Positions 44,958 to 59,924 of a stretch of 64,000 bases of DNA are shown in pieces. Numbering within the stretch: position 1 is the stretch's first letter; every line of letters starts with the position of its first letter. The notes under the pieces were generated by a model, which saw nothing but the letters and a program-made list of their open reading frames with translations, had not been told where the DNA came from and searched no databases. A program made the position numbers and the translations under genes. This DNA comes from Orbaceae bacterium BiB (GTDB lineage Bacteria > Pseudomonadota > Gammaproteobacteria > Enterobacterales > Orbaceae): NCBI GenBank assembly GCA_036251205.1, contig CP133958.1, positions 2,097,210 to 2,161,209 on the forward strand, written 5' to 3'.

Positions 44958-45575
44958 ATGGAATTAGTAGTTAAAGACGCGCAAGCGATCTCTGTTTCTG
45001 AAACTACCTTCGGACGTGATTTTAATGAAGCATTAGTTCATCAAGTTGTTGTTGCATATGCATCAGGAGCTCGTCAAGGAACTCGTGGTCAGAAAACTCG
45101 TGCAGAAGTAGCTGGTTCAGGCAAAAAGCCATGGCGTCAAAAAGGTACTGGTCGTGCTCGTTCAGGTTCTGTTAAGAGCCCAATCTGGCGTAGCGGTGGT
45201 GTAACATTTGCTGCTAAGAATCAGGACCATAGTCAAAAAGTTAACCGTAAAATGTATCGTGGAGCACTTAAGAGTATTTTCTCTGAATTAGTGCGTCAAG
45301 ATCGTTTAGTGGTTGTTGAAAAGTTCACTGTAGAAGCACCTAAGACGAAGTTATTAACTCAGAAATTAAAAGATATGGATCTTAACGATGTATTGATTAT
45401 TACTTCTGAAGTTGATGAAAACCTTTTCTTAGCTTCACGTAATATCTACAAAGTTGATGTACGTGATGTTGCCGGTATTGATCCAGTTAGTTTAATTGCG
45501 TTTGAAAAAGTTCTCATGACTGTTGATGCAGTGAAACAAGTTGAGGCAATGTTAGCAGAGGAGAAAGTAGCATGA
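44958..45575 (+). CDS. rplD: 50S ribosomal protein L4
   Basis: L4 lines the exit tunnel and represses the S10 operon in E. coli. The frame extends upstream to 44883 but the start [19 protein letters not shown] at 44958 with GGAGAG before it agrees with the family. The loop [17 protein letters not shown] is present. 205 residues. The stop overlaps the rplW start (ATGA). Confidence 0.97.
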   Translation: MELVVKDAQAISVSETTFGRDFNEALVHQVVVAYASGARQGTRGQKTRAEVAGSGKKPWRQKGTGRARSGSVKSPIWRSGGVTFAAKNQDHSQKVNRKMYRGALKSIFSELVRQDRLVVVEKFTVEAPKTKLLTQKLKDMDLNDVLIITSEVDENLFLASRNIYKVDVRDVAGIDPVSLIAFEKVLMTVDAVKQVEAMLAEEKVA

Positions 45576-45874
45576 TTCGTGAAGAGCGTCTGCTAAAGGT
45601 CCTGCGTGCACCACATGTTTCTGAAAAAGCATCTCTTTCAATGGAGAAGGCTAACACTTTAGTGTTAAAAGTTGCCAAAGATGCTACTAAGAAAGAGATC
45701 AAAGCCGCAGTTGAACAACTATTTGAAGTTAAGGTAAACGATGTAAATACTCTTATCGTTAAAGGTAAAGTAAAACGTCGTGGTCAACAAATTGGTCGTC
45801 GTAGCGACTGGAAAAAAGCTTACGTCACTTTAGCGGAAGGTCAAAATTTAGACCTTGCGGGCGTCACTGAGTAA
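45572..45874 (+). CDS. rplW: 50S ribosomal protein L23
   Basis: L23 sits at the tunnel exit and is the docking point of trigger factor and SRP. The sequence starts [20 protein letters not shown] and ends with [16 protein letters not shown]. 100 residues, as in E. coli. Its start overlaps rplD by 4 bases. Confidence 0.98.
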   Translation: MIREERLLKVLRAPHVSEKASLSMEKANTLVLKVAKDATKKEIKAAVEQLFEVKVNDVNTLIVKGKVKRRGQQIGRRSDWKKAYVTLAEGQNLDLAGVTE

Positions 45875-47014
<1,140 letters not shown>

Positions 47015-47018
47015 GTAG

Positions 47019-47360
<342 letters not shown>

Positions 47361-47375
47361 GTCTGGAGAATAGCA

Positions 47376-48080
47376 ATGGGTCAAAAAGTAAATCCAAATG
47401 GTATCCGATTAGGTATTGTCAAACCTTGGACATCTACCTGGTATGCAGATACTAAAGAATTCGCCGATAACTTGGATGGCGATTTTAAAGTGCGTCAATT
47501 CTTAAATAAAGAATTAGCGCAAGCGTCAATCTCAAAAATCGTGATCGAACGTCCAGCTAAAAGTATTCGTGTGACTATTCACACAGCTCGCCCTGGTATC
47601 GTAATCGGTAAAAAAGGTGAAGACGTTGAAAAATTACGTAATGCCATAGCAAATATTGCTGGCGTACCAGCGCAAATTAATATTGCTGAAGTTCGTAAAC
47701 CTGAACTTGATGCAAAATTAGTTGCTGACAGCATCACCGCTCAATTAGAGCGTCGTGTAATGTTCCGTCGTGCAATGAAACGCGCAGTACAAAATGCAAT
47801 GAAAGCAGGTGCTAAGGGTATCAAAGTTGAAGTTAGTGGCCGTTTAGGTGGAGCAGAGATTGCTCGTTCTGAATGGTATCGTGAAGGTCGTGTGCCATTA
47901 CATACACTACGTGCTGATATTGATTATGGTTTATCAGAAGCACTAACAACTTATGGTATTATTGGTGTAAAAGTGTGGATCTTCAAAGGTGAGATCCTTG
48001 GTGGTATGGCTGCCGTTGAACAAGCAGATAATAAACCTGCTGCTCAACCGAAAAAGCAGCGTAAAGGCCGGAAACAATAA
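47376..48080 (+). CDS. rpsC: 30S ribosomal protein S3
   Basis: S3 has a KH domain ([17 protein letters not shown]) and is part of the mRNA entry helicase. It starts [18 protein letters not shown] and ends in a basic tail ([14 protein letters not shown]). 234 residues. Confidence 0.98.
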   Translation: MGQKVNPNGIRLGIVKPWTSTWYADTKEFADNLDGDFKVRQFLNKELAQASISKIVIERPAKSIRVTIHTARPGIVIGKKGEDVEKLRNAIANIAGVPAQINIAEVRKPELDAKLVADSITAQLERRVMFRRAMKRAVQNAMKAGAKGIKVEVSGRLGGAEIARSEWYREGRVPLHTLRADIDYGLSEALTTYGIIGVKVWIFKGEILGGMAAVEQADNKPAAQPKKQRKGRKQ

Positions 48081-48503
<423 letters not shown>

Positions 48504-48695
48504 ATGAAAGCAAAAGAGCTACGCGAAAAAAGCGTTGAAGAGTTAAATACTGAACTTCTAAACTTATTACGTGAACAATTTAATTTACGTATGCAGTTAG
48601 CGGGTGGTCAGTTACAACAAACTCATTTAGTTAGACAAGTGCGTCGTGATATTGCACGAGTTAAAACATTATTAACTGAGAAGGCGGGTGCGTAA
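48504..48695 (+). CDS. rpmC: 50S ribosomal protein L29
   Basis: This small two-helix protein ([39 protein letters not shown]) lies near the tunnel exit. 63 residues. It overlaps rpsQ by one base. Confidence 0.98.
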   Translation: MKAKELREKSVEELNTELLNLLREQFNLRMQLAGGQLQQTHLVRQVRRDIARVKTLLTEKAGA

Positions 48696-48949
48696 TGACT
48701 GATAATATTCGTACTCAGCAAGGTCGTGTTATTAGTGACAAAATGGATAAATCTATTACTGTTGCTATTGAACGTAAAGTGAAACACCCTTTATATGGTA
48801 AGTTCATTAAACGTACGACTAAATTGCATGTACATGATGAAAATAACGAGTGTGGTATTGGTGATACTGTTGAAATTAAAGAGTGTCGTCCTTTATCTAA
48901 GACTAAGTCTTGGACTCTAGTTCGAATCGTTGAAAAAGCGGTAATTTAA
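48695..48949 (+). CDS. rpsQ: 30S ribosomal protein S17
   Basis: S17 is an early assembly protein with OB fold: [20 protein letters not shown] and [19 protein letters not shown]. 84 residues. It ends the S10 operon; a terminator follows. Confidence 0.98.
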   Translation: MTDNIRTQQGRVISDKMDKSITVAIERKVKHPLYGKFIKRTTKLHVHDENNECGIGDTVEIKECRPLSKTKSWTLVRIVEKAVI

Positions 48950-48982
48950 TCTATTTGATTAAGAATCGTACAAAAATATCAT

Positions 48983-49518
<536 letters not shown>

Positions 49519-49528
49519 GGAGCGGGTA

Positions 49529-49843
49529 ATGGCAGCGAAAATCCGTCGAGAAGATGAAGTTATCGTGTTAACTGGTAAAGATAAAGGTAAGCGCGGTAAA
49601 GTTAAAAGTGTTTTGTCTACAGGCAAAGTGATTATTGAAGGTATTAATTTGGTGAAAAAACACCAAAAACCAGTACCAGCATTAAATCAAGATGGTGGAA
49701 TTGTTGAACAAGAAGCAGCAATAAATGTTTCTAACGTAGCAATTTTCAACAATGCAACTGGCAAAGCAGATCGCGTAGGCTTCCGTTTTGAAGATGGCAA
49801 AAAAGTCCGCTTCTACAAGTCTACTAATGAAACAATTAAGTAA
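49529..49843 (+). CDS. rplX: 50S ribosomal protein L24
   Basis: L24 starts 50S assembly. Its KOW motif is at the N-terminus ([20 protein letters not shown]). 104 residues with AGGAG before the start. Confidence 0.98.
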   Translation: MAAKIRREDEVIVLTGKDKGKRGKVKSVLSTGKVIIEGINLVKKHQKPVPALNQDGGIVEQEAAINVSNVAIFNNATGKADRVGFRFEDGKKVRFYKSTNETIK

Positions 49844-49856
49844 TTTGGAGTGTACG

Positions 49857-50396
49857 ATGGCGAAACTGCATGATCACTACAATGCACAGGTAGTAAATAA
49901 ACTGCAAGAACAGTTTGGCTACAAATCTGTCATGCAAGTCCCTCGGATCGAAAAGATCACCTTGAATATGGGTGTTGGTGAAGCAATTACTGATAAGAAA
50001 TTATTAGATAATGCTGTAGCAGATTTAGCTGCTATCAGTGGTCAAAAACCACTTGTCACTAAAGCACGCAAATCAGTTGCTGGTTTTAAAATCCGTCAAG
50101 GGTATCCTATTGGTTGTAAAGTCACTTTACGTGGCGAGCGTATGTGGGAGTTCTTTGAACGTTTAGTTTATATAGCTCTACCTCGTACTCGAGATTTTCG
50201 TGGTTTAAGCGCAAAATCTTTCGATGGTCGTGGTAACTATAGTATGGGCGTTCGTGAGCAGATCGTTTTCCCTGAAATCGACTACGACAAAGTCGATCGT
50301 GTTCGTGGTTTAGATATTACTATCACCACCACTGCACAATCAGATGATGAAGGCCGCGCGTTGTTGTCTGCCTTTAACTTTCCATTTCGTAAGTAA
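49857..50396 (+). CDS. rplE: 50S ribosomal protein L5
   Basis: L5 binds 5S rRNA and contacts the P-site tRNA. The start [20 protein letters not shown] at 49857 follows GGAG; the open frame upstream belongs to rplX territory. Motifs: [15 protein letters not shown] and [15 protein letters not shown]. 179 residues. Confidence 0.97.
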   Translation: MAKLHDHYNAQVVNKLQEQFGYKSVMQVPRIEKITLNMGVGEAITDKKLLDNAVADLAAISGQKPLVTKARKSVAGFKIRQGYPIGCKVTLRGERMWEFFERLVYIALPRTRDFRGLSAKSFDGRGNYSMGVREQIVFPEIDYDKVDRVRGLDITITTTAQSDDEGRALLSAFNFPFRK

Positions 50397-50411
50397 GGGT
50401 AGGGTAAACTA

Positions 50412-50717
50412 ATGGCTAAACAATCAATGATTGAGCGTGATAAAAAACGCGTAAAGCTAGCAAATAGATACTTTGCAAAGCGTCAAGAATTAAAAGCGAT
50501 CATCTCTGGAGTTGATTCTACAGATGAAGATCGTTGGAATGCGGTGCTTAAATTGCAAACGCTTCCTCGAGATTCTAGTCCATCTCGTCAACGTAATCGT
50601 TGTCGTCAAACGGGTCGTCCACATGGCGTCCTTCGTAAGTTTGGTCTAAGCCGTATTAAGGTTAGGGAGACTGCTATGCGCGGTGAAATTCCTGGTCTTA
50701 AGAAGGCAAGTTGGTAA
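50412..50717 (+). CDS. rpsN: 30S ribosomal protein S14 (Cys-less type)
   Basis: S14 is a 30S head protein. The 101-residue form is the C-minus type without a zinc ribbon, with the conserved [20 protein letters not shown] and IPGLKKASW end. Confidence 0.98.
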   Translation: MAKQSMIERDKKRVKLANRYFAKRQELKAIISGVDSTDEDRWNAVLKLQTLPRDSSPSRQRNRCRQTGRPHGVLRKFGLSRIKVRETAMRGEIPGLKKASW

Positions 50718-50734
50718 TCAGAGGAGTGTTATAG

Positions 50735-51127
<393 letters not shown>

Positions 51128-51138
51128 GGGAGAAAAAA

Positions 51139-51672
51139 ATGTCTCGTGTTGCTAAAGCACCTGTCGTTATTCCTGCTGGCGTAGAGGTAAAACTCAACGG
51201 TCAGGTAATTACGATTAAAGGTAAAAATGGCGAGTTATCTCGTTCAATTAATAATGCTGTTGTTCTTAACCAAGAAGATGGTGCAATTAAATTTGCTCCT
51301 CGTGACGGCGCGGCTGATGCTTGGGCTCAAGCAGGAACCGCAAGAGCATTGGTTAACTCAATGGTAATTGGTGTTACTGAAGGATTTACTAAAAAACTTC
51401 AGCTAGTAGGTGTAGGTTATCGTGCACAACTTAAAGGTAATGCTGTTGGTCTATCTCTTGGATTTTCACATCCAATTGAGCATCAGTTACCTGCAGGTGT
51501 AACCGCTGAGTGTCCATCACAAACTGAAATCATCCTGAAAAGTGCTGATAAACAGTTAATTGGTCAAGTGGCAGCAGATATCCGTGCTTATCGTCGTCCT
51601 GAACCTTATAAAGGTAAAGGTGTTCGTTACGCAGACGAAGTCGTGCGTACTAAAGAAGCTAAGAAGAAGTAA
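51139..51672 (+). CDS. rplF: 50S ribosomal protein L6
   Basis: L6 is near the factor-binding site. It has two similar domains, and the C-terminal [20 protein letters not shown] motif. 177 residues. Confidence 0.98.
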   Translation: MSRVAKAPVVIPAGVEVKLNGQVITIKGKNGELSRSINNAVVLNQEDGAIKFAPRDGAADAWAQAGTARALVNSMVIGVTEGFTKKLQLVGVGYRAQLKGNAVGLSLGFSHPIEHQLPAGVTAECPSQTEIILKSADKQLIGQVAADIRAYRRPEPYKGKGVRYADEVVRTKEAKKK

Positions 51673-51681
51673 GGTAACACT

Positions 51682-52035
51682 ATGGATAAGAAATCAGCTC
51701 GTATCCGTCGTGCAACTAAAGCGCGTGCGAAAATGCGTGAGTTATTGGCAACACGTCTTGTTGTTCACCGTACTCCGCGTCATATTTACGCGCAAATTAT
51801 CGCACCGAACGGATCTGAAGTACTGGCAGCAGCTTCAACTCTTGAAAAAGCTATCAGTGAAAGTTTAAAATACACCGGAAACAAAGACGCAGCGGCTGCA
51901 GTTGGTAAAGCAATTGCTGAGCGTGCATTAGCGAAAGATATTAAAGATGTCGCTTTTGACCGTTCTGGTTTCCAATATCATGGTCGAGTTCAGGCGTTAG
52001 CAGATGCTGCTCGCGAAGCTGGCCTTCAGTTCTAA
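51682..52035 (+). CDS. rplR: 50S ribosomal protein L18
   Basis: L18 carries 5S rRNA to the large subunit. [20 protein letters not shown] and [20 protein letters not shown] are family motifs. 117 residues. Confidence 0.98.
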   Translation: MDKKSARIRRATKARAKMRELLATRLVVHRTPRHIYAQIIAPNGSEVLAAASTLEKAISESLKYTGNKDAAAAVGKAIAERALAKDIKDVAFDRSGFQYHGRVQALADAAREAGLQF

Positions 52036-52040
52036 GGTAG

Positions 52041-52550
<510 letters not shown>

Positions 52551-52556
52551 TGGACC

Positions 52557-52736
52557 ATGGCTAAAACGATTAAAATTACACAGACTCGTAGTTCTATTGG
52601 ACGTTTACCGAAGCATAAAGCAACGTTACGCGGTCTAGGATTACGTGGAATTGGTCATACTGTTGAGCGTGAGGATACTCCTGCGATGCGTGGTATGGTT
52701 AACCAAGTTTATTACATGGTTAAAGTAGAGGAGTAA
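52557..52736 (+). CDS. rpmD: 50S ribosomal protein L30
   Basis: This 59-residue gene starts [20 protein letters not shown] and ends with [13 protein letters not shown], as in E. coli L30. It lies 6 bases after rpsE and 6 before rplO. Confidence 0.97.
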   Translation: MAKTIKITQTRSSIGRLPKHKATLRGLGLRGIGHTVEREDTPAMRGMVNQVYYMVKVEE

Positions 52737-52742
52737 TAAGTA

Positions 52743-53177
52743 ATGCGTTTAAATACTTTATCTCCTGCTGAAGGTTCAAAACATGTTGCTAAACGTCTAG
52801 GCCGAGGTATCGGTTCTGGATTAGGTAAAACAGGCGGACGTGGTGTTAAAGGCCAAAATTCTCGTTCAGGCGGCGGTGTTCGTCGTGGTTTCGAGGGTGG
52901 TCAAATGCCATTATATCGTCGCTTACCTAAATTTGGCTTTACTTCTCGCAAATCTTTGGTAACAACAGAAGTTCGTCTTTCTGATTTAATGAAAGTTGAA
53001 GGTGATGTTGTTGACTTAAATTCGCTAAAAGCCGCAAATGTTATTAGTACACAAATTGAATTTGCAAAAATTATGCTAGCAGGCGAAATTACTAAACCAG
53101 TTACCGTTCGTGGTATTCGTGTCTCTAAAGGTGCGAAAATTGCAATCGAAGCGGCTGGTGGAAAAATCGAGGAATAA
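52743..53177 (+). CDS. rplO: 50S ribosomal protein L15
   Basis: L15 has a Gly/Arg-rich N-terminal extension ([20 protein letters not shown]) that penetrates the subunit core, then the globular domain. 144 residues. Confidence 0.98.
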   Translation: MRLNTLSPAEGSKHVAKRLGRGIGSGLGKTGGRGVKGQNSRSGGGVRRGFEGGQMPLYRRLPKFGFTSRKSLVTTEVRLSDLMKVEGDVVDLNSLKAANVISTQIEFAKIMLAGEITKPVTVRGIRVSKGAKIAIEAAGGKIEE

Positions 53178-53185
53178 TTAGAAAG

Positions 53186-54529
53186 ATGGCAAAGCAACCA
53201 GGATTAGATTTCCAAAGTTCAAGAGGCGGAAGTGGTGAGCTCAGAAGGCGATTATTATTTGTTCTTGTGGCGCTGATCGTGTTCCGTATTGGTTCTTTTA
53301 TTCCGGTTCCTGGTATCGATACTGAGGCGTTAACCAAATTGCTTTCACAAGCTGCAAGCGATAATGGTATTATTGGCATGTTCAATATGTTCTCAGGTGG
53401 TGCGTTAAGCCGAGCTTCAATTTTTGCATTAGGTATCATGCCGTATATTTCTGCATCTATTATTGTGCAGTTATTAACGGCAATTAACCCGAAACTTGCA
53501 GAGTTGAAAAAAGAAGGTGAATCTGGTCGTAAAAAGATTAGCCAATATACTCGTTACGGTACGTTAGTACTTGCGATTATTCAGGCTGTCGGTATTGCTA
53601 CAGGGTTGCCTCAGATTCCAGGATTTGGCCAAGTGGTTATTAATCCCGGTTTCTCTTTCTATTTTATCGCCTCAGTAAGTTTAGTTACTGGCACTATGTT
53701 TTTAATGTGGCTTGGTGAACAAATCACTGAAAGAGGTGTTGGTAATGGTATCTCAATTATTATCTTTGCAGGTATTGTTGCCGGACTGCCTCACGCTATT
53801 GTTGAAACTATTGCAAAAGCTCGTTTAGGTGAATTGCATCCTATATTATTATTGGTTGTTGCAGCATTAGTTATTGGTATTACTTACTTTGTTGTATTTG
53901 TTGAACGTGGTCAACGACGTATTGTTGTTAACTATGCTCAGCGTCAACAAGGCCGCCGAGTCTATGCAGCACAAAGCACCCATCTTCCGTTGAAGATTAA
54001 TATGGCTGGGGTTATTCCTGCTATCTTTGCTTCAACTATCGTGATGTTACCAGCAATGATGGCCTCATGGTTACAAGGAGATGGACAAGGGTGGCGTTAT
54101 ATTTTTGTTGTGATTGGACAGTATTTTTCACATGAACAGCCGTTATATATGATTTTTTATGCAGCTGCGATTATATTTTTCTGTTTCTTCTATACAGCAT
54201 TAGTATTCAACCCTCGTGAAACTGCTGAGCAACTGAAAAAATCGGGTGCGTTTATTCCAGGAATTCGCCCAGGTGAACAAACGGCTAAATATATCGATAA
54301 AGTCATGACTCGTTTAACACTTGTCGGTGCTCTTTATATTACCTTTGTTTGTTTAGTTCCAATGTTTATGACTTCAGCGATGAAAGTTCCAGTTCAATTT
54401 GGCGGAACATCTTTACTCATTGTTGTTGTTGTTATCATGGATTTTATGGCACAGATACAGACTCTTATGATGCCAAATCGTTATGAGTCCGTTTTAAAGA
54501 AAGCTAACCTTAAAGGCTATGGCCGATAA
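53186..54529 (+). CDS. secY: Protein translocase channel SecY
   Basis: SecY forms the protein-conducting channel in the inner membrane with SecE and SecG. It has ten membrane segments, the plug region [20 protein letters not shown] and [18 protein letters not shown]. The cytoplasmic loop [20 protein letters not shown] contains residues for ribosome and SecA binding. 447 residues. Confidence 0.98.
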   Translation: MAKQPGLDFQSSRGGSGELRRRLLFVLVALIVFRIGSFIPVPGIDTEALTKLLSQAASDNGIIGMFNMFSGGALSRASIFALGIMPYISASIIVQLLTAINPKLAELKKEGESGRKKISQYTRYGTLVLAIIQAVGIATGLPQIPGFGQVVINPGFSFYFIASVSLVTGTMFLMWLGEQITERGVGNGISIIIFAGIVAGLPHAIVETIAKARLGELHPILLLVVAALVIGITYFVVFVERGQRRIVVNYAQRQQGRRVYAAQSTHLPLKINMAGVIPAIFASTIVMLPAMMASWLQGDGQGWRYIFVVIGQYFSHEQPLYMIFYAAAIIFFCFFYTALVFNPRETAEQLKKSGAFIPGIRPGEQTAKYIDKVMTRLTLVGALYITFVCLVPMFMTSAMKVPVQFGGTSLLIVVVVIMDFMAQIQTLMMPNRYESVLKKANLKGYGR

Positions 54530-54555
54530 GTTAGCCAGAAGTTACGGAGAGAAAA

Positions 54556-54669
54556 ATGAAAGTTCGTGCTTCAGTCAAGAGATTATGTAGAAATTGTAAA
54601 ATTATTAAACGTAATGGTGTTGTTCGTGTGATTTGTGTTGAAGGTAAACACAAACAACGTCAAGGCTAA
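54556..54669 (+). CDS. rpmJ: 50S ribosomal protein L36
   Basis: This 37-residue protein [20 protein letters not shown] keeps the zinc ligands Cys11, Cys14, Cys27 and His32 ([12 protein letters not shown]). It is 26 bases after secY with GGAG before its ATG, and ends the spc operon. Confidence 0.97.
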   Translation: MKVRASVKRLCRNCKIIKRNGVVRVICVEGKHKQRQG

Positions 54670-54719
54670 TTGCTTTTTTAATTAAGCTTTTACATATTTT
54701 ACTTGCCAAAGTATAGTAA

Positions 54720-54738
54720 GCTGGCTAGAATAGCCAGC
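54720..54738 (+). terminator. Hairpin between spc and alpha operons
   Basis: GCTGGCT-AGAAT-AGCCAGC makes a 7-bp stem after rpmJ, followed by CTATAATTATTA. It probably ends or weakens spc transcription. The 100 bases from there to 54837 correspond to the alpha operon leader, where S4 binds a pseudoknot in E. coli; I did not model the fold. Confidence 0.65.
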
Positions 54739-54837
54739 CTATAATTATTATGGTCCCTTTATTTGAGTATCCTGAAAACGGGCTTTTCGGTATAAAGGTG
54801 ACTAGATTATTTAATTTTAAATACATAGGAGTGCATA

Positions 54838-55194
54838 GTGGCCCGTATAGCAGGCATTAACATTCCTGATCAACAACATGCTGTAATTGCTTTGCAAGCG
54901 ATTTATGGTATTGGTAGTACTCGTGCTAAAGCTATTTGTTTAGCAGCTGGTATTGCTGAAAATGTTAAGATCAGAGAACTATCTGAAGATCAGATTGAAC
55001 AGTTACGTGAACAAGTTGCAAAATTCACTGTAGAAGGTGATTTGCGTCGTGAAGTGACTATGAGTATCAAGCGTTTATTAGACCTTGGTTGTTATCGTGG
55101 TATACGTCATCGCCGTGGACTCCCAGTTCGTGGTCAACGTACAAAGACTAACGCCCGTACCCGTAAGGGACCGCGTAAGCCTATCAAGAAATAA
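54838..55194 (+). CDS. rpsM: 30S ribosomal protein S13
   Basis: S13 contacts P-site tRNA and the 50S subunit. It begins with GTG, as in E. coli, where this start lies in the S4-binding pseudoknot. AGGAG is 6 bases upstream. Motifs: [20 protein letters not shown] and [20 protein letters not shown]. 118 residues. Confidence 0.97.
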   Translation: MARIAGINIPDQQHAVIALQAIYGIGSTRAKAICLAAGIAENVKIRELSEDQIEQLREQVAKFTVEGDLRREVTMSIKRLLDLGCYRGIRHRRGLPVRGQRTKTNARTRKGPRKPIKK

Positions 55195-55203
55195 TCGGGG
55201 TAA

Positions 55204-55602
<399 letters not shown>

Positions 55603-55615
55603 TTCGGCGTTTTAG

Positions 55616-56254
<639 letters not shown>

Positions 56255-56279
56255 AGTTTAGTACTTAAGAGAGGACACA

Positions 56280-57269
56280 ATGCAGGGTTCTGTAACAGAG
56301 TTTTTAAAACCTCACCTAGTTGACGTTGTTCAATATAATCATACTCATGCAAAAGTGACTCTAGAGCCACTTGAGCGTGGTTTTGGTCACACACTAGGCA
56401 ATGCACTGCGCCGTATTTTATTATCTTCAATGCCGGGATGTGCTGTAACGGAAGTTGAGATCGATGGCGTATTGCATGAATACAGTACTAAAGAAGGCGT
56501 CCAAGAAGATGTACTTGATATACTACTTAATTTGAAAAAATTAGCAGTGAAAGTACATAGTAAAGATGATGTAATGTTAACATTGAACAAATCTGGAGCT
56601 GGTGTTGTAACTGCTTCTGATATTACTCATGATGGTGATGTCGAAATTGTTAACCCAGATCTTGTAATTTGTCATCTTACTGACGCAAATGCCTCAATTA
56701 GTATGCGTATTCGCGTGCAAAGAGGTCGTGGCTATGTCCCAGCTTCTGCTCGCGTAAAATTGGAAGATGAAGATCGTCCAATTGGTCGCTTGTTAGTTGA
56801 TGCTTGTTTCAGTCCAATCGATAAGATTGCATATTCAGTGGAAGCGGCTCGTGTTGAACAACGAACGGATTTAGATAAATTAGTTATCGATATGGAAACT
56901 AATGGCACTATTGATCCTGAAGAGTCAATTAGACGAGCTTCGACAATTTTGGCTGAGCAACTTGAAGCTTTTGTTGATCTGAGAGATATACGTCAACCAG
57001 AAGTAAAAGAAGACAAACCAGAATTTGATCCAATTTTACTACGTCCAGTAGATGATTTGGAATTAACCGTTCGATCTGCCAACTGTTTGAAAGCAGAAGC
57101 AGTTCATTACATTGGTGATTTAGTACAACGTACCGAAGTTGAGTTATTAAAAACCCCTAATTTAGGTAAGAAATCTCTTACTGAAATTAAGGATGTGCTC
57201 GCTTCTCGTGGTTTATCTCTGGGCATGCGTCTTGAGAACTGGCCACCAGCAAGTATTGTTGAAGACTAA
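56280..57269 (+). CDS. rpoA: RNA polymerase alpha subunit
   Basis: The alpha subunit dimerises to build RNA polymerase and its C-terminal domain binds UP elements and activators such as CRP. The N-terminal domain has [20 protein letters not shown]; the C-terminal domain has [20 protein letters not shown] with the 265-type Arg. 329 residues, exactly standard. Confidence 0.98.
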   Translation: MQGSVTEFLKPHLVDVVQYNHTHAKVTLEPLERGFGHTLGNALRRILLSSMPGCAVTEVEIDGVLHEYSTKEGVQEDVLDILLNLKKLAVKVHSKDDVMLTLNKSGAGVVTASDITHDGDVEIVNPDLVICHLTDANASISMRIRVQRGRGYVPASARVKLEDEDRPIGRLLVDACFSPIDKIAYSVEAARVEQRTDLDKLVIDMETNGTIDPEESIRRASTILAEQLEAFVDLRDIRQPEVKEDKPEFDPILLRPVDDLELTVRSANCLKAEAVHYIGDLVQRTEVELLKTPNLGKKSLTEIKDVLASRGLSLGMRLENWPPASIVED

Positions 57270-57298
57270 TATAAAGTTTATATAAGAAGGATAAAGTT

Positions 57299-57691
57299 AT
57301 GCGCCATCGTAAAAGTGGTCGTCAGCTTAATCGTAATAGCAGCCATCGTCAGGCGATGTTTCGTAACATGACAAGTTCACTTGTTGAACACGAAATTATC
57401 AAGACAACTTTACCTAAGGCTAAAGAGCTGCGTCGAGTAGTTGAACCGTTAATAACATTAGCTAAAACTGATAGTGAAGCTAATCGTCGTTTGGCTTTTG
57501 CTCGCATCCGTAATACGGATACAGTAAAAAAATTGTTCTCAGATTTAGGTCCACGTTTTGCTAATCGTCCTGGTGGATATATTCGCATATTGAAATGTGG
57601 TTTCCGTCCTGGTGACAGTGCTCCAATGGCTTACATTGAGCTAGTTGATCGTCCTGCTGTTGATGTAGCAGATACAGCTTCTGCTGAGTAA
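57299..57691 (+). CDS. rplQ: 50S ribosomal protein L17
   Basis: L17 starts [20 protein letters not shown] and ends with an extra Asp/Ala-rich tail ([12 protein letters not shown]). 130 residues. It closes the alpha operon. Confidence 0.98.
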   Translation: MRHRKSGRQLNRNSSHRQAMFRNMTSSLVEHEIIKTTLPKAKELRRVVEPLITLAKTDSEANRRLAFARIRNTDTVKKLFSDLGPRFANRPGGYIRILKCGFRPGDSAPMAYIELVDRPAVDVADTASAE

Positions 57692-57704
57692 TAGCATTTG
57701 AGTC

Positions 57705-57734
57705 AAAAAAACCGACATTATTGTCGGTTTTTTT
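57705..57734 (+). terminator. Alpha operon terminator
   Basis: AAAAAACCGACA-TTAT-TGTCGGTTTTTTT is a textbook intrinsic terminator 14 bases after rplQ: the CCGACA/TGTCGG stem is followed by a run of seven T residues. The A/T flanks make it work in both directions. Confidence 0.92.
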
Positions 57735-57818
57735 ATCTTCATATCAAATTACATTATTTTATGAGATTAGCTGTATATTTGTCGTTATTCTTAAATTGCT
57801 TAATCAGATAAAAAATAA

Positions 57819-58037
57819 TTAATAATGAGGTGGTGGTGTTTCTTCTGATGCGTTAGCAATATTAGATATTTGTGCTGCTTGTAATTTTTTTGATAACAAT
57901 GTAAGTTGCTCTTTTAATTTAAACATTTCTGATTGCAACGTGATGACTTCTTGATTCAATGCCTCTGTAGCTATCTCTTGAAAACTAATTTTTGCTTCTA
58001 ATGTTTCGATATAGGTCATTACTTTTTCATTCATCAT
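57819..58037 (-). CDS. slyX: SlyX family protein
   Basis: This short coiled-coil protein has the SlyX pattern: ETLEAKISFQEIATEALNQE followed by a leucine-rich helix and the diagnostic C-terminus EETPPPHY. The frame extends to a TTG at 58043, but ATG at 58037 is more likely. Function unknown; in enterobacteria slyX lies next to slyD, and here it is about 1 kb away with radC between. Confidence 0.9.
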   Translation of the reverse strand: MMNEKVMTYIETLEAKISFQEIATEALNQEVITLQSEMFKLKEQLTLLSKKLQAAQISNIANASEETPPPHY

Positions 58038-58158
58038 AGACAATATTTATTCTCTCTATTACTCAATTTAATCCTGTTAATTGTACTAGAAATGTATTCA
58101 GATGTATATTTTGATACACGTAACAATAAACTCACATTTTGAATATATCTAAAGTATT

Positions 58159-58806
58159 TTATAACCACCCTCTTTCTGCAAATGAGACATGCTGTCCTTT
58201 ACCTATAACGACATGATCAATAATACGAATATCAACAAGGTTACATGCTTGCTCTATTTGAACAGTTACATTTCGATCTGCTTGACTTGGTTCAGCTGTA
58301 CCTGAGGGGTGATTATGTGCAAGGATGAGAGCTACAGCATTATACTTTAGCGCTGTACGGACAATTTCTCTTGGATGAATCTCCACTGAATTATAGGTAC
58401 CGATAAACATTTCCTGAGTATGAATAACGTTATTTTGATTATTGAGGAAAATGACTAAAAATATTTCTCGTTCTTGTTCAGCTAAACGGCTAGCAAGATA
58501 ATGATAGGTAAGGTTAGGTGAATTGAGATAATTTTCCATCGTCATTTTTACTTTTAAATATCTCTGTGATAGTTCAATGACTGCTTTTAATTGAGTATAT
58601 TTGACGGTCCCTAGCCCTAGTTTTTGACAAAACTCGTTATGATTTGCATTCATTAAGTTGTACAACGAACCAAATTCATTTAATAAATTCTGTGATAAAT
58701 GTAATACCGGTAATTTCTTGGTACCAGTTCTTAAAAAAATTGCTAATAATTCATAGTCAGATAAAGATTCTGCACCAAATTTTAGAAGCTTTTCTCTTGG
58801 CATCAT
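58159..58806 (-). CDS. radC: RadC/YicR family MPN/JAB protein
   Basis: The 215-residue protein has the N-terminal helix-hairpin-helix-like domain (KFGAESLSDYELLAIFLRTG) and the JAB/MPN metal motif ILAHNHPSGTAEPSQAD in its C-terminal domain. Despite the name, a role in DNA repair is not established. It is a lone minus-strand gene before slyX. Confidence 0.93.
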   Translation of the reverse strand: MMPREKLLKFGAESLSDYELLAIFLRTGTKKLPVLHLSQNLLNEFGSLYNLMNANHNEFCQKLGLGTVKYTQLKAVIELSQRYLKVKMTMENYLNSPNLTYHYLASRLAEQEREIFLVIFLNNQNNVIHTQEMFIGTYNSVEIHPREIVRTALKYNAVALILAHNHPSGTAEPSQADRNVTVQIEQACNLVDIRIIDHVVIGKGQHVSFAERGWL

Positions 58807-58921
58807 TTTTCTATTCCATCATTGTAAAATAGCATTACATTTTGTTGAAAATTAAATAATGATAAAGTTTTATAATAAATTTATGTGAATATGTTCACAA
58901 AATAGTATTATCTTTTGCAAT

Positions 58922-58948
58922 AAAAAAAGCGCTAATTTATTAGCGCTT
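58922..58948 (-). terminator. slyD terminator
   Basis: On the minus strand AGCGCTAA-TAAA-TTAGCGCT is an 8-bp stem followed by seven T residues, 29 bases after the slyD stop. Confidence 0.88.
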
Positions 58949-58976
58949 ATATCGAAAAGATAATAACTATATAGCG

Positions 58977-59573
58977 TTAGTGGCTACATCCACAGCCGCC
59001 ATGACCACCACAACAGCCGTCATCATTATCATCATGGTCATCACCACCACAGCATCCGCTCTCTTCACCATGCCCACCACACCCACAACCGCCATGACTA
59101 TGGCCATGAGCACCATGAACGTGACCATGAGTTAATTCTTCTTCAGTCGCTTCACGTACATCAATGATTTCAACTGTGAATTTTAAATCTTGCCCTGCTA
59201 ACATATGATTACCATCTACAGTAATTTTATCACCATCAATCGCTGTAATTTCCACTGGTACAGGCCCATGTTCTGTATCGGCTAAAAAACGCATGCCGAC
59301 TTCAAGATCATCAACGCCAACAAAAACTTCTTTAGGTACTTCTTGTACTAGATTGTCATTATAGTCACCATAAGCATTATTTGATGCGACTTCAACATCA
59401 AATTTATCTCCAGCTACTCGACCAACTAATGCATCTTCTAAGCCTTTAATTAAATTACCTGCGCCGTGCAAGTATTCTAAAGGAGCGACGGCAGTTGCTT
59501 CATCAACTAAAACGCCATCTTTTGTACGAACTTGATAAGCAATGCTTACAACATTATCTTTTGCTATTTTCAT
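58977..59573 (-). CDS. slyD: FKBP-type prolyl isomerase and metallochaperone SlyD
   Basis: SlyD folds proteins by peptidyl-prolyl isomerisation and delivers nickel to hydrogenases. The FKBP core (VVSIAYQVRTKDGVLVDEAT, PLEYLHGAGNLIKGLEDALV) is split by the insert-in-flap domain (ELGFF-type region HMLAGQDLKFTVEIIDVREA). The C-terminal 50 residues are extremely rich in His, Cys, Gly and Asp (HGHVHGAHGHSHGGCGCG), a metal-binding tail. The frame is open to 59738, but ATG 59573 with GGAG before it matches the family. 198 residues. Confidence 0.95.
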   Translation of the reverse strand: MKIAKDNVVSIAYQVRTKDGVLVDEATAVAPLEYLHGAGNLIKGLEDALVGRVAGDKFDVEVASNNAYGDYNDNLVQEVPKEVFVGVDDLEVGMRFLADTEHGPVPVEITAIDGDKITVDGNHMLAGQDLKFTVEIIDVREATEEELTHGHVHGAHGHSHGGCGCGGHGEESGCCGGDDHDDNDDGCCGGHGGCGCSH

Positions 59574-59824
59574 TTTATCTCCAGTCTTTAGCGAGAAAAG
59601 ATTTAATGATTTTATCCGAAAAAAACCATAATGTATCTTTTTTAATGATAATATTTGAGGAATATTATTATTTCGACAAGGTAGAATGCTACTTATTATT
59701 AATTGTATAAAAAATAAATCCATCTTATTACTTATCAATTCAGGCGGTAAGTTGAATCAGTTGTTATTTTTTATAGATTAATAATCTTGATTACGGCATA
59801 CATTTTTATTCTTATCAGATCATT

Positions 59825-59873
59825 TTTATACTTTTTTTATATCAAGCAAAACTATTTTTACACCTTTTTTATA
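59825..59873 (+). promoter_or_regulatory. Two KdpE-type boxes upstream of kdpF
   Basis: TTTATACTTTTTTTATA (59825-59841) and TTTACACCTTTTTTATA (59857-59873) share the layout TTTAYA-N5-TTTATA and lie 32 bases apart. From memory the KdpE target of E. coli is CATTTTTATACTTTTTTTAC; the first box matches this nearly exactly. The kdpDE two-component genes are gone, so these look like relic operators. The start of kdpF is about 50 bases on. Confidence 0.7.
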
Positions 59874-59924
59874 TCCTTTTCTTTATGCTGACTAGGTAAT
59901 AATTATTTTAGTGAGCTTTATTTT

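Noticed and set aside
58977-59130. His/Cys/Gly-rich repeats at the end of slyD as a possible tandem repeat error
   Set aside because: Such metal-binding tails are normal in SlyD; the frame is intact.
59574-59738. Upstream extension of the slyD reading frame
   Set aside because: No similarity to SlyD; GGAG and ATG at 59573 give the usual start MKIAKDNVV.
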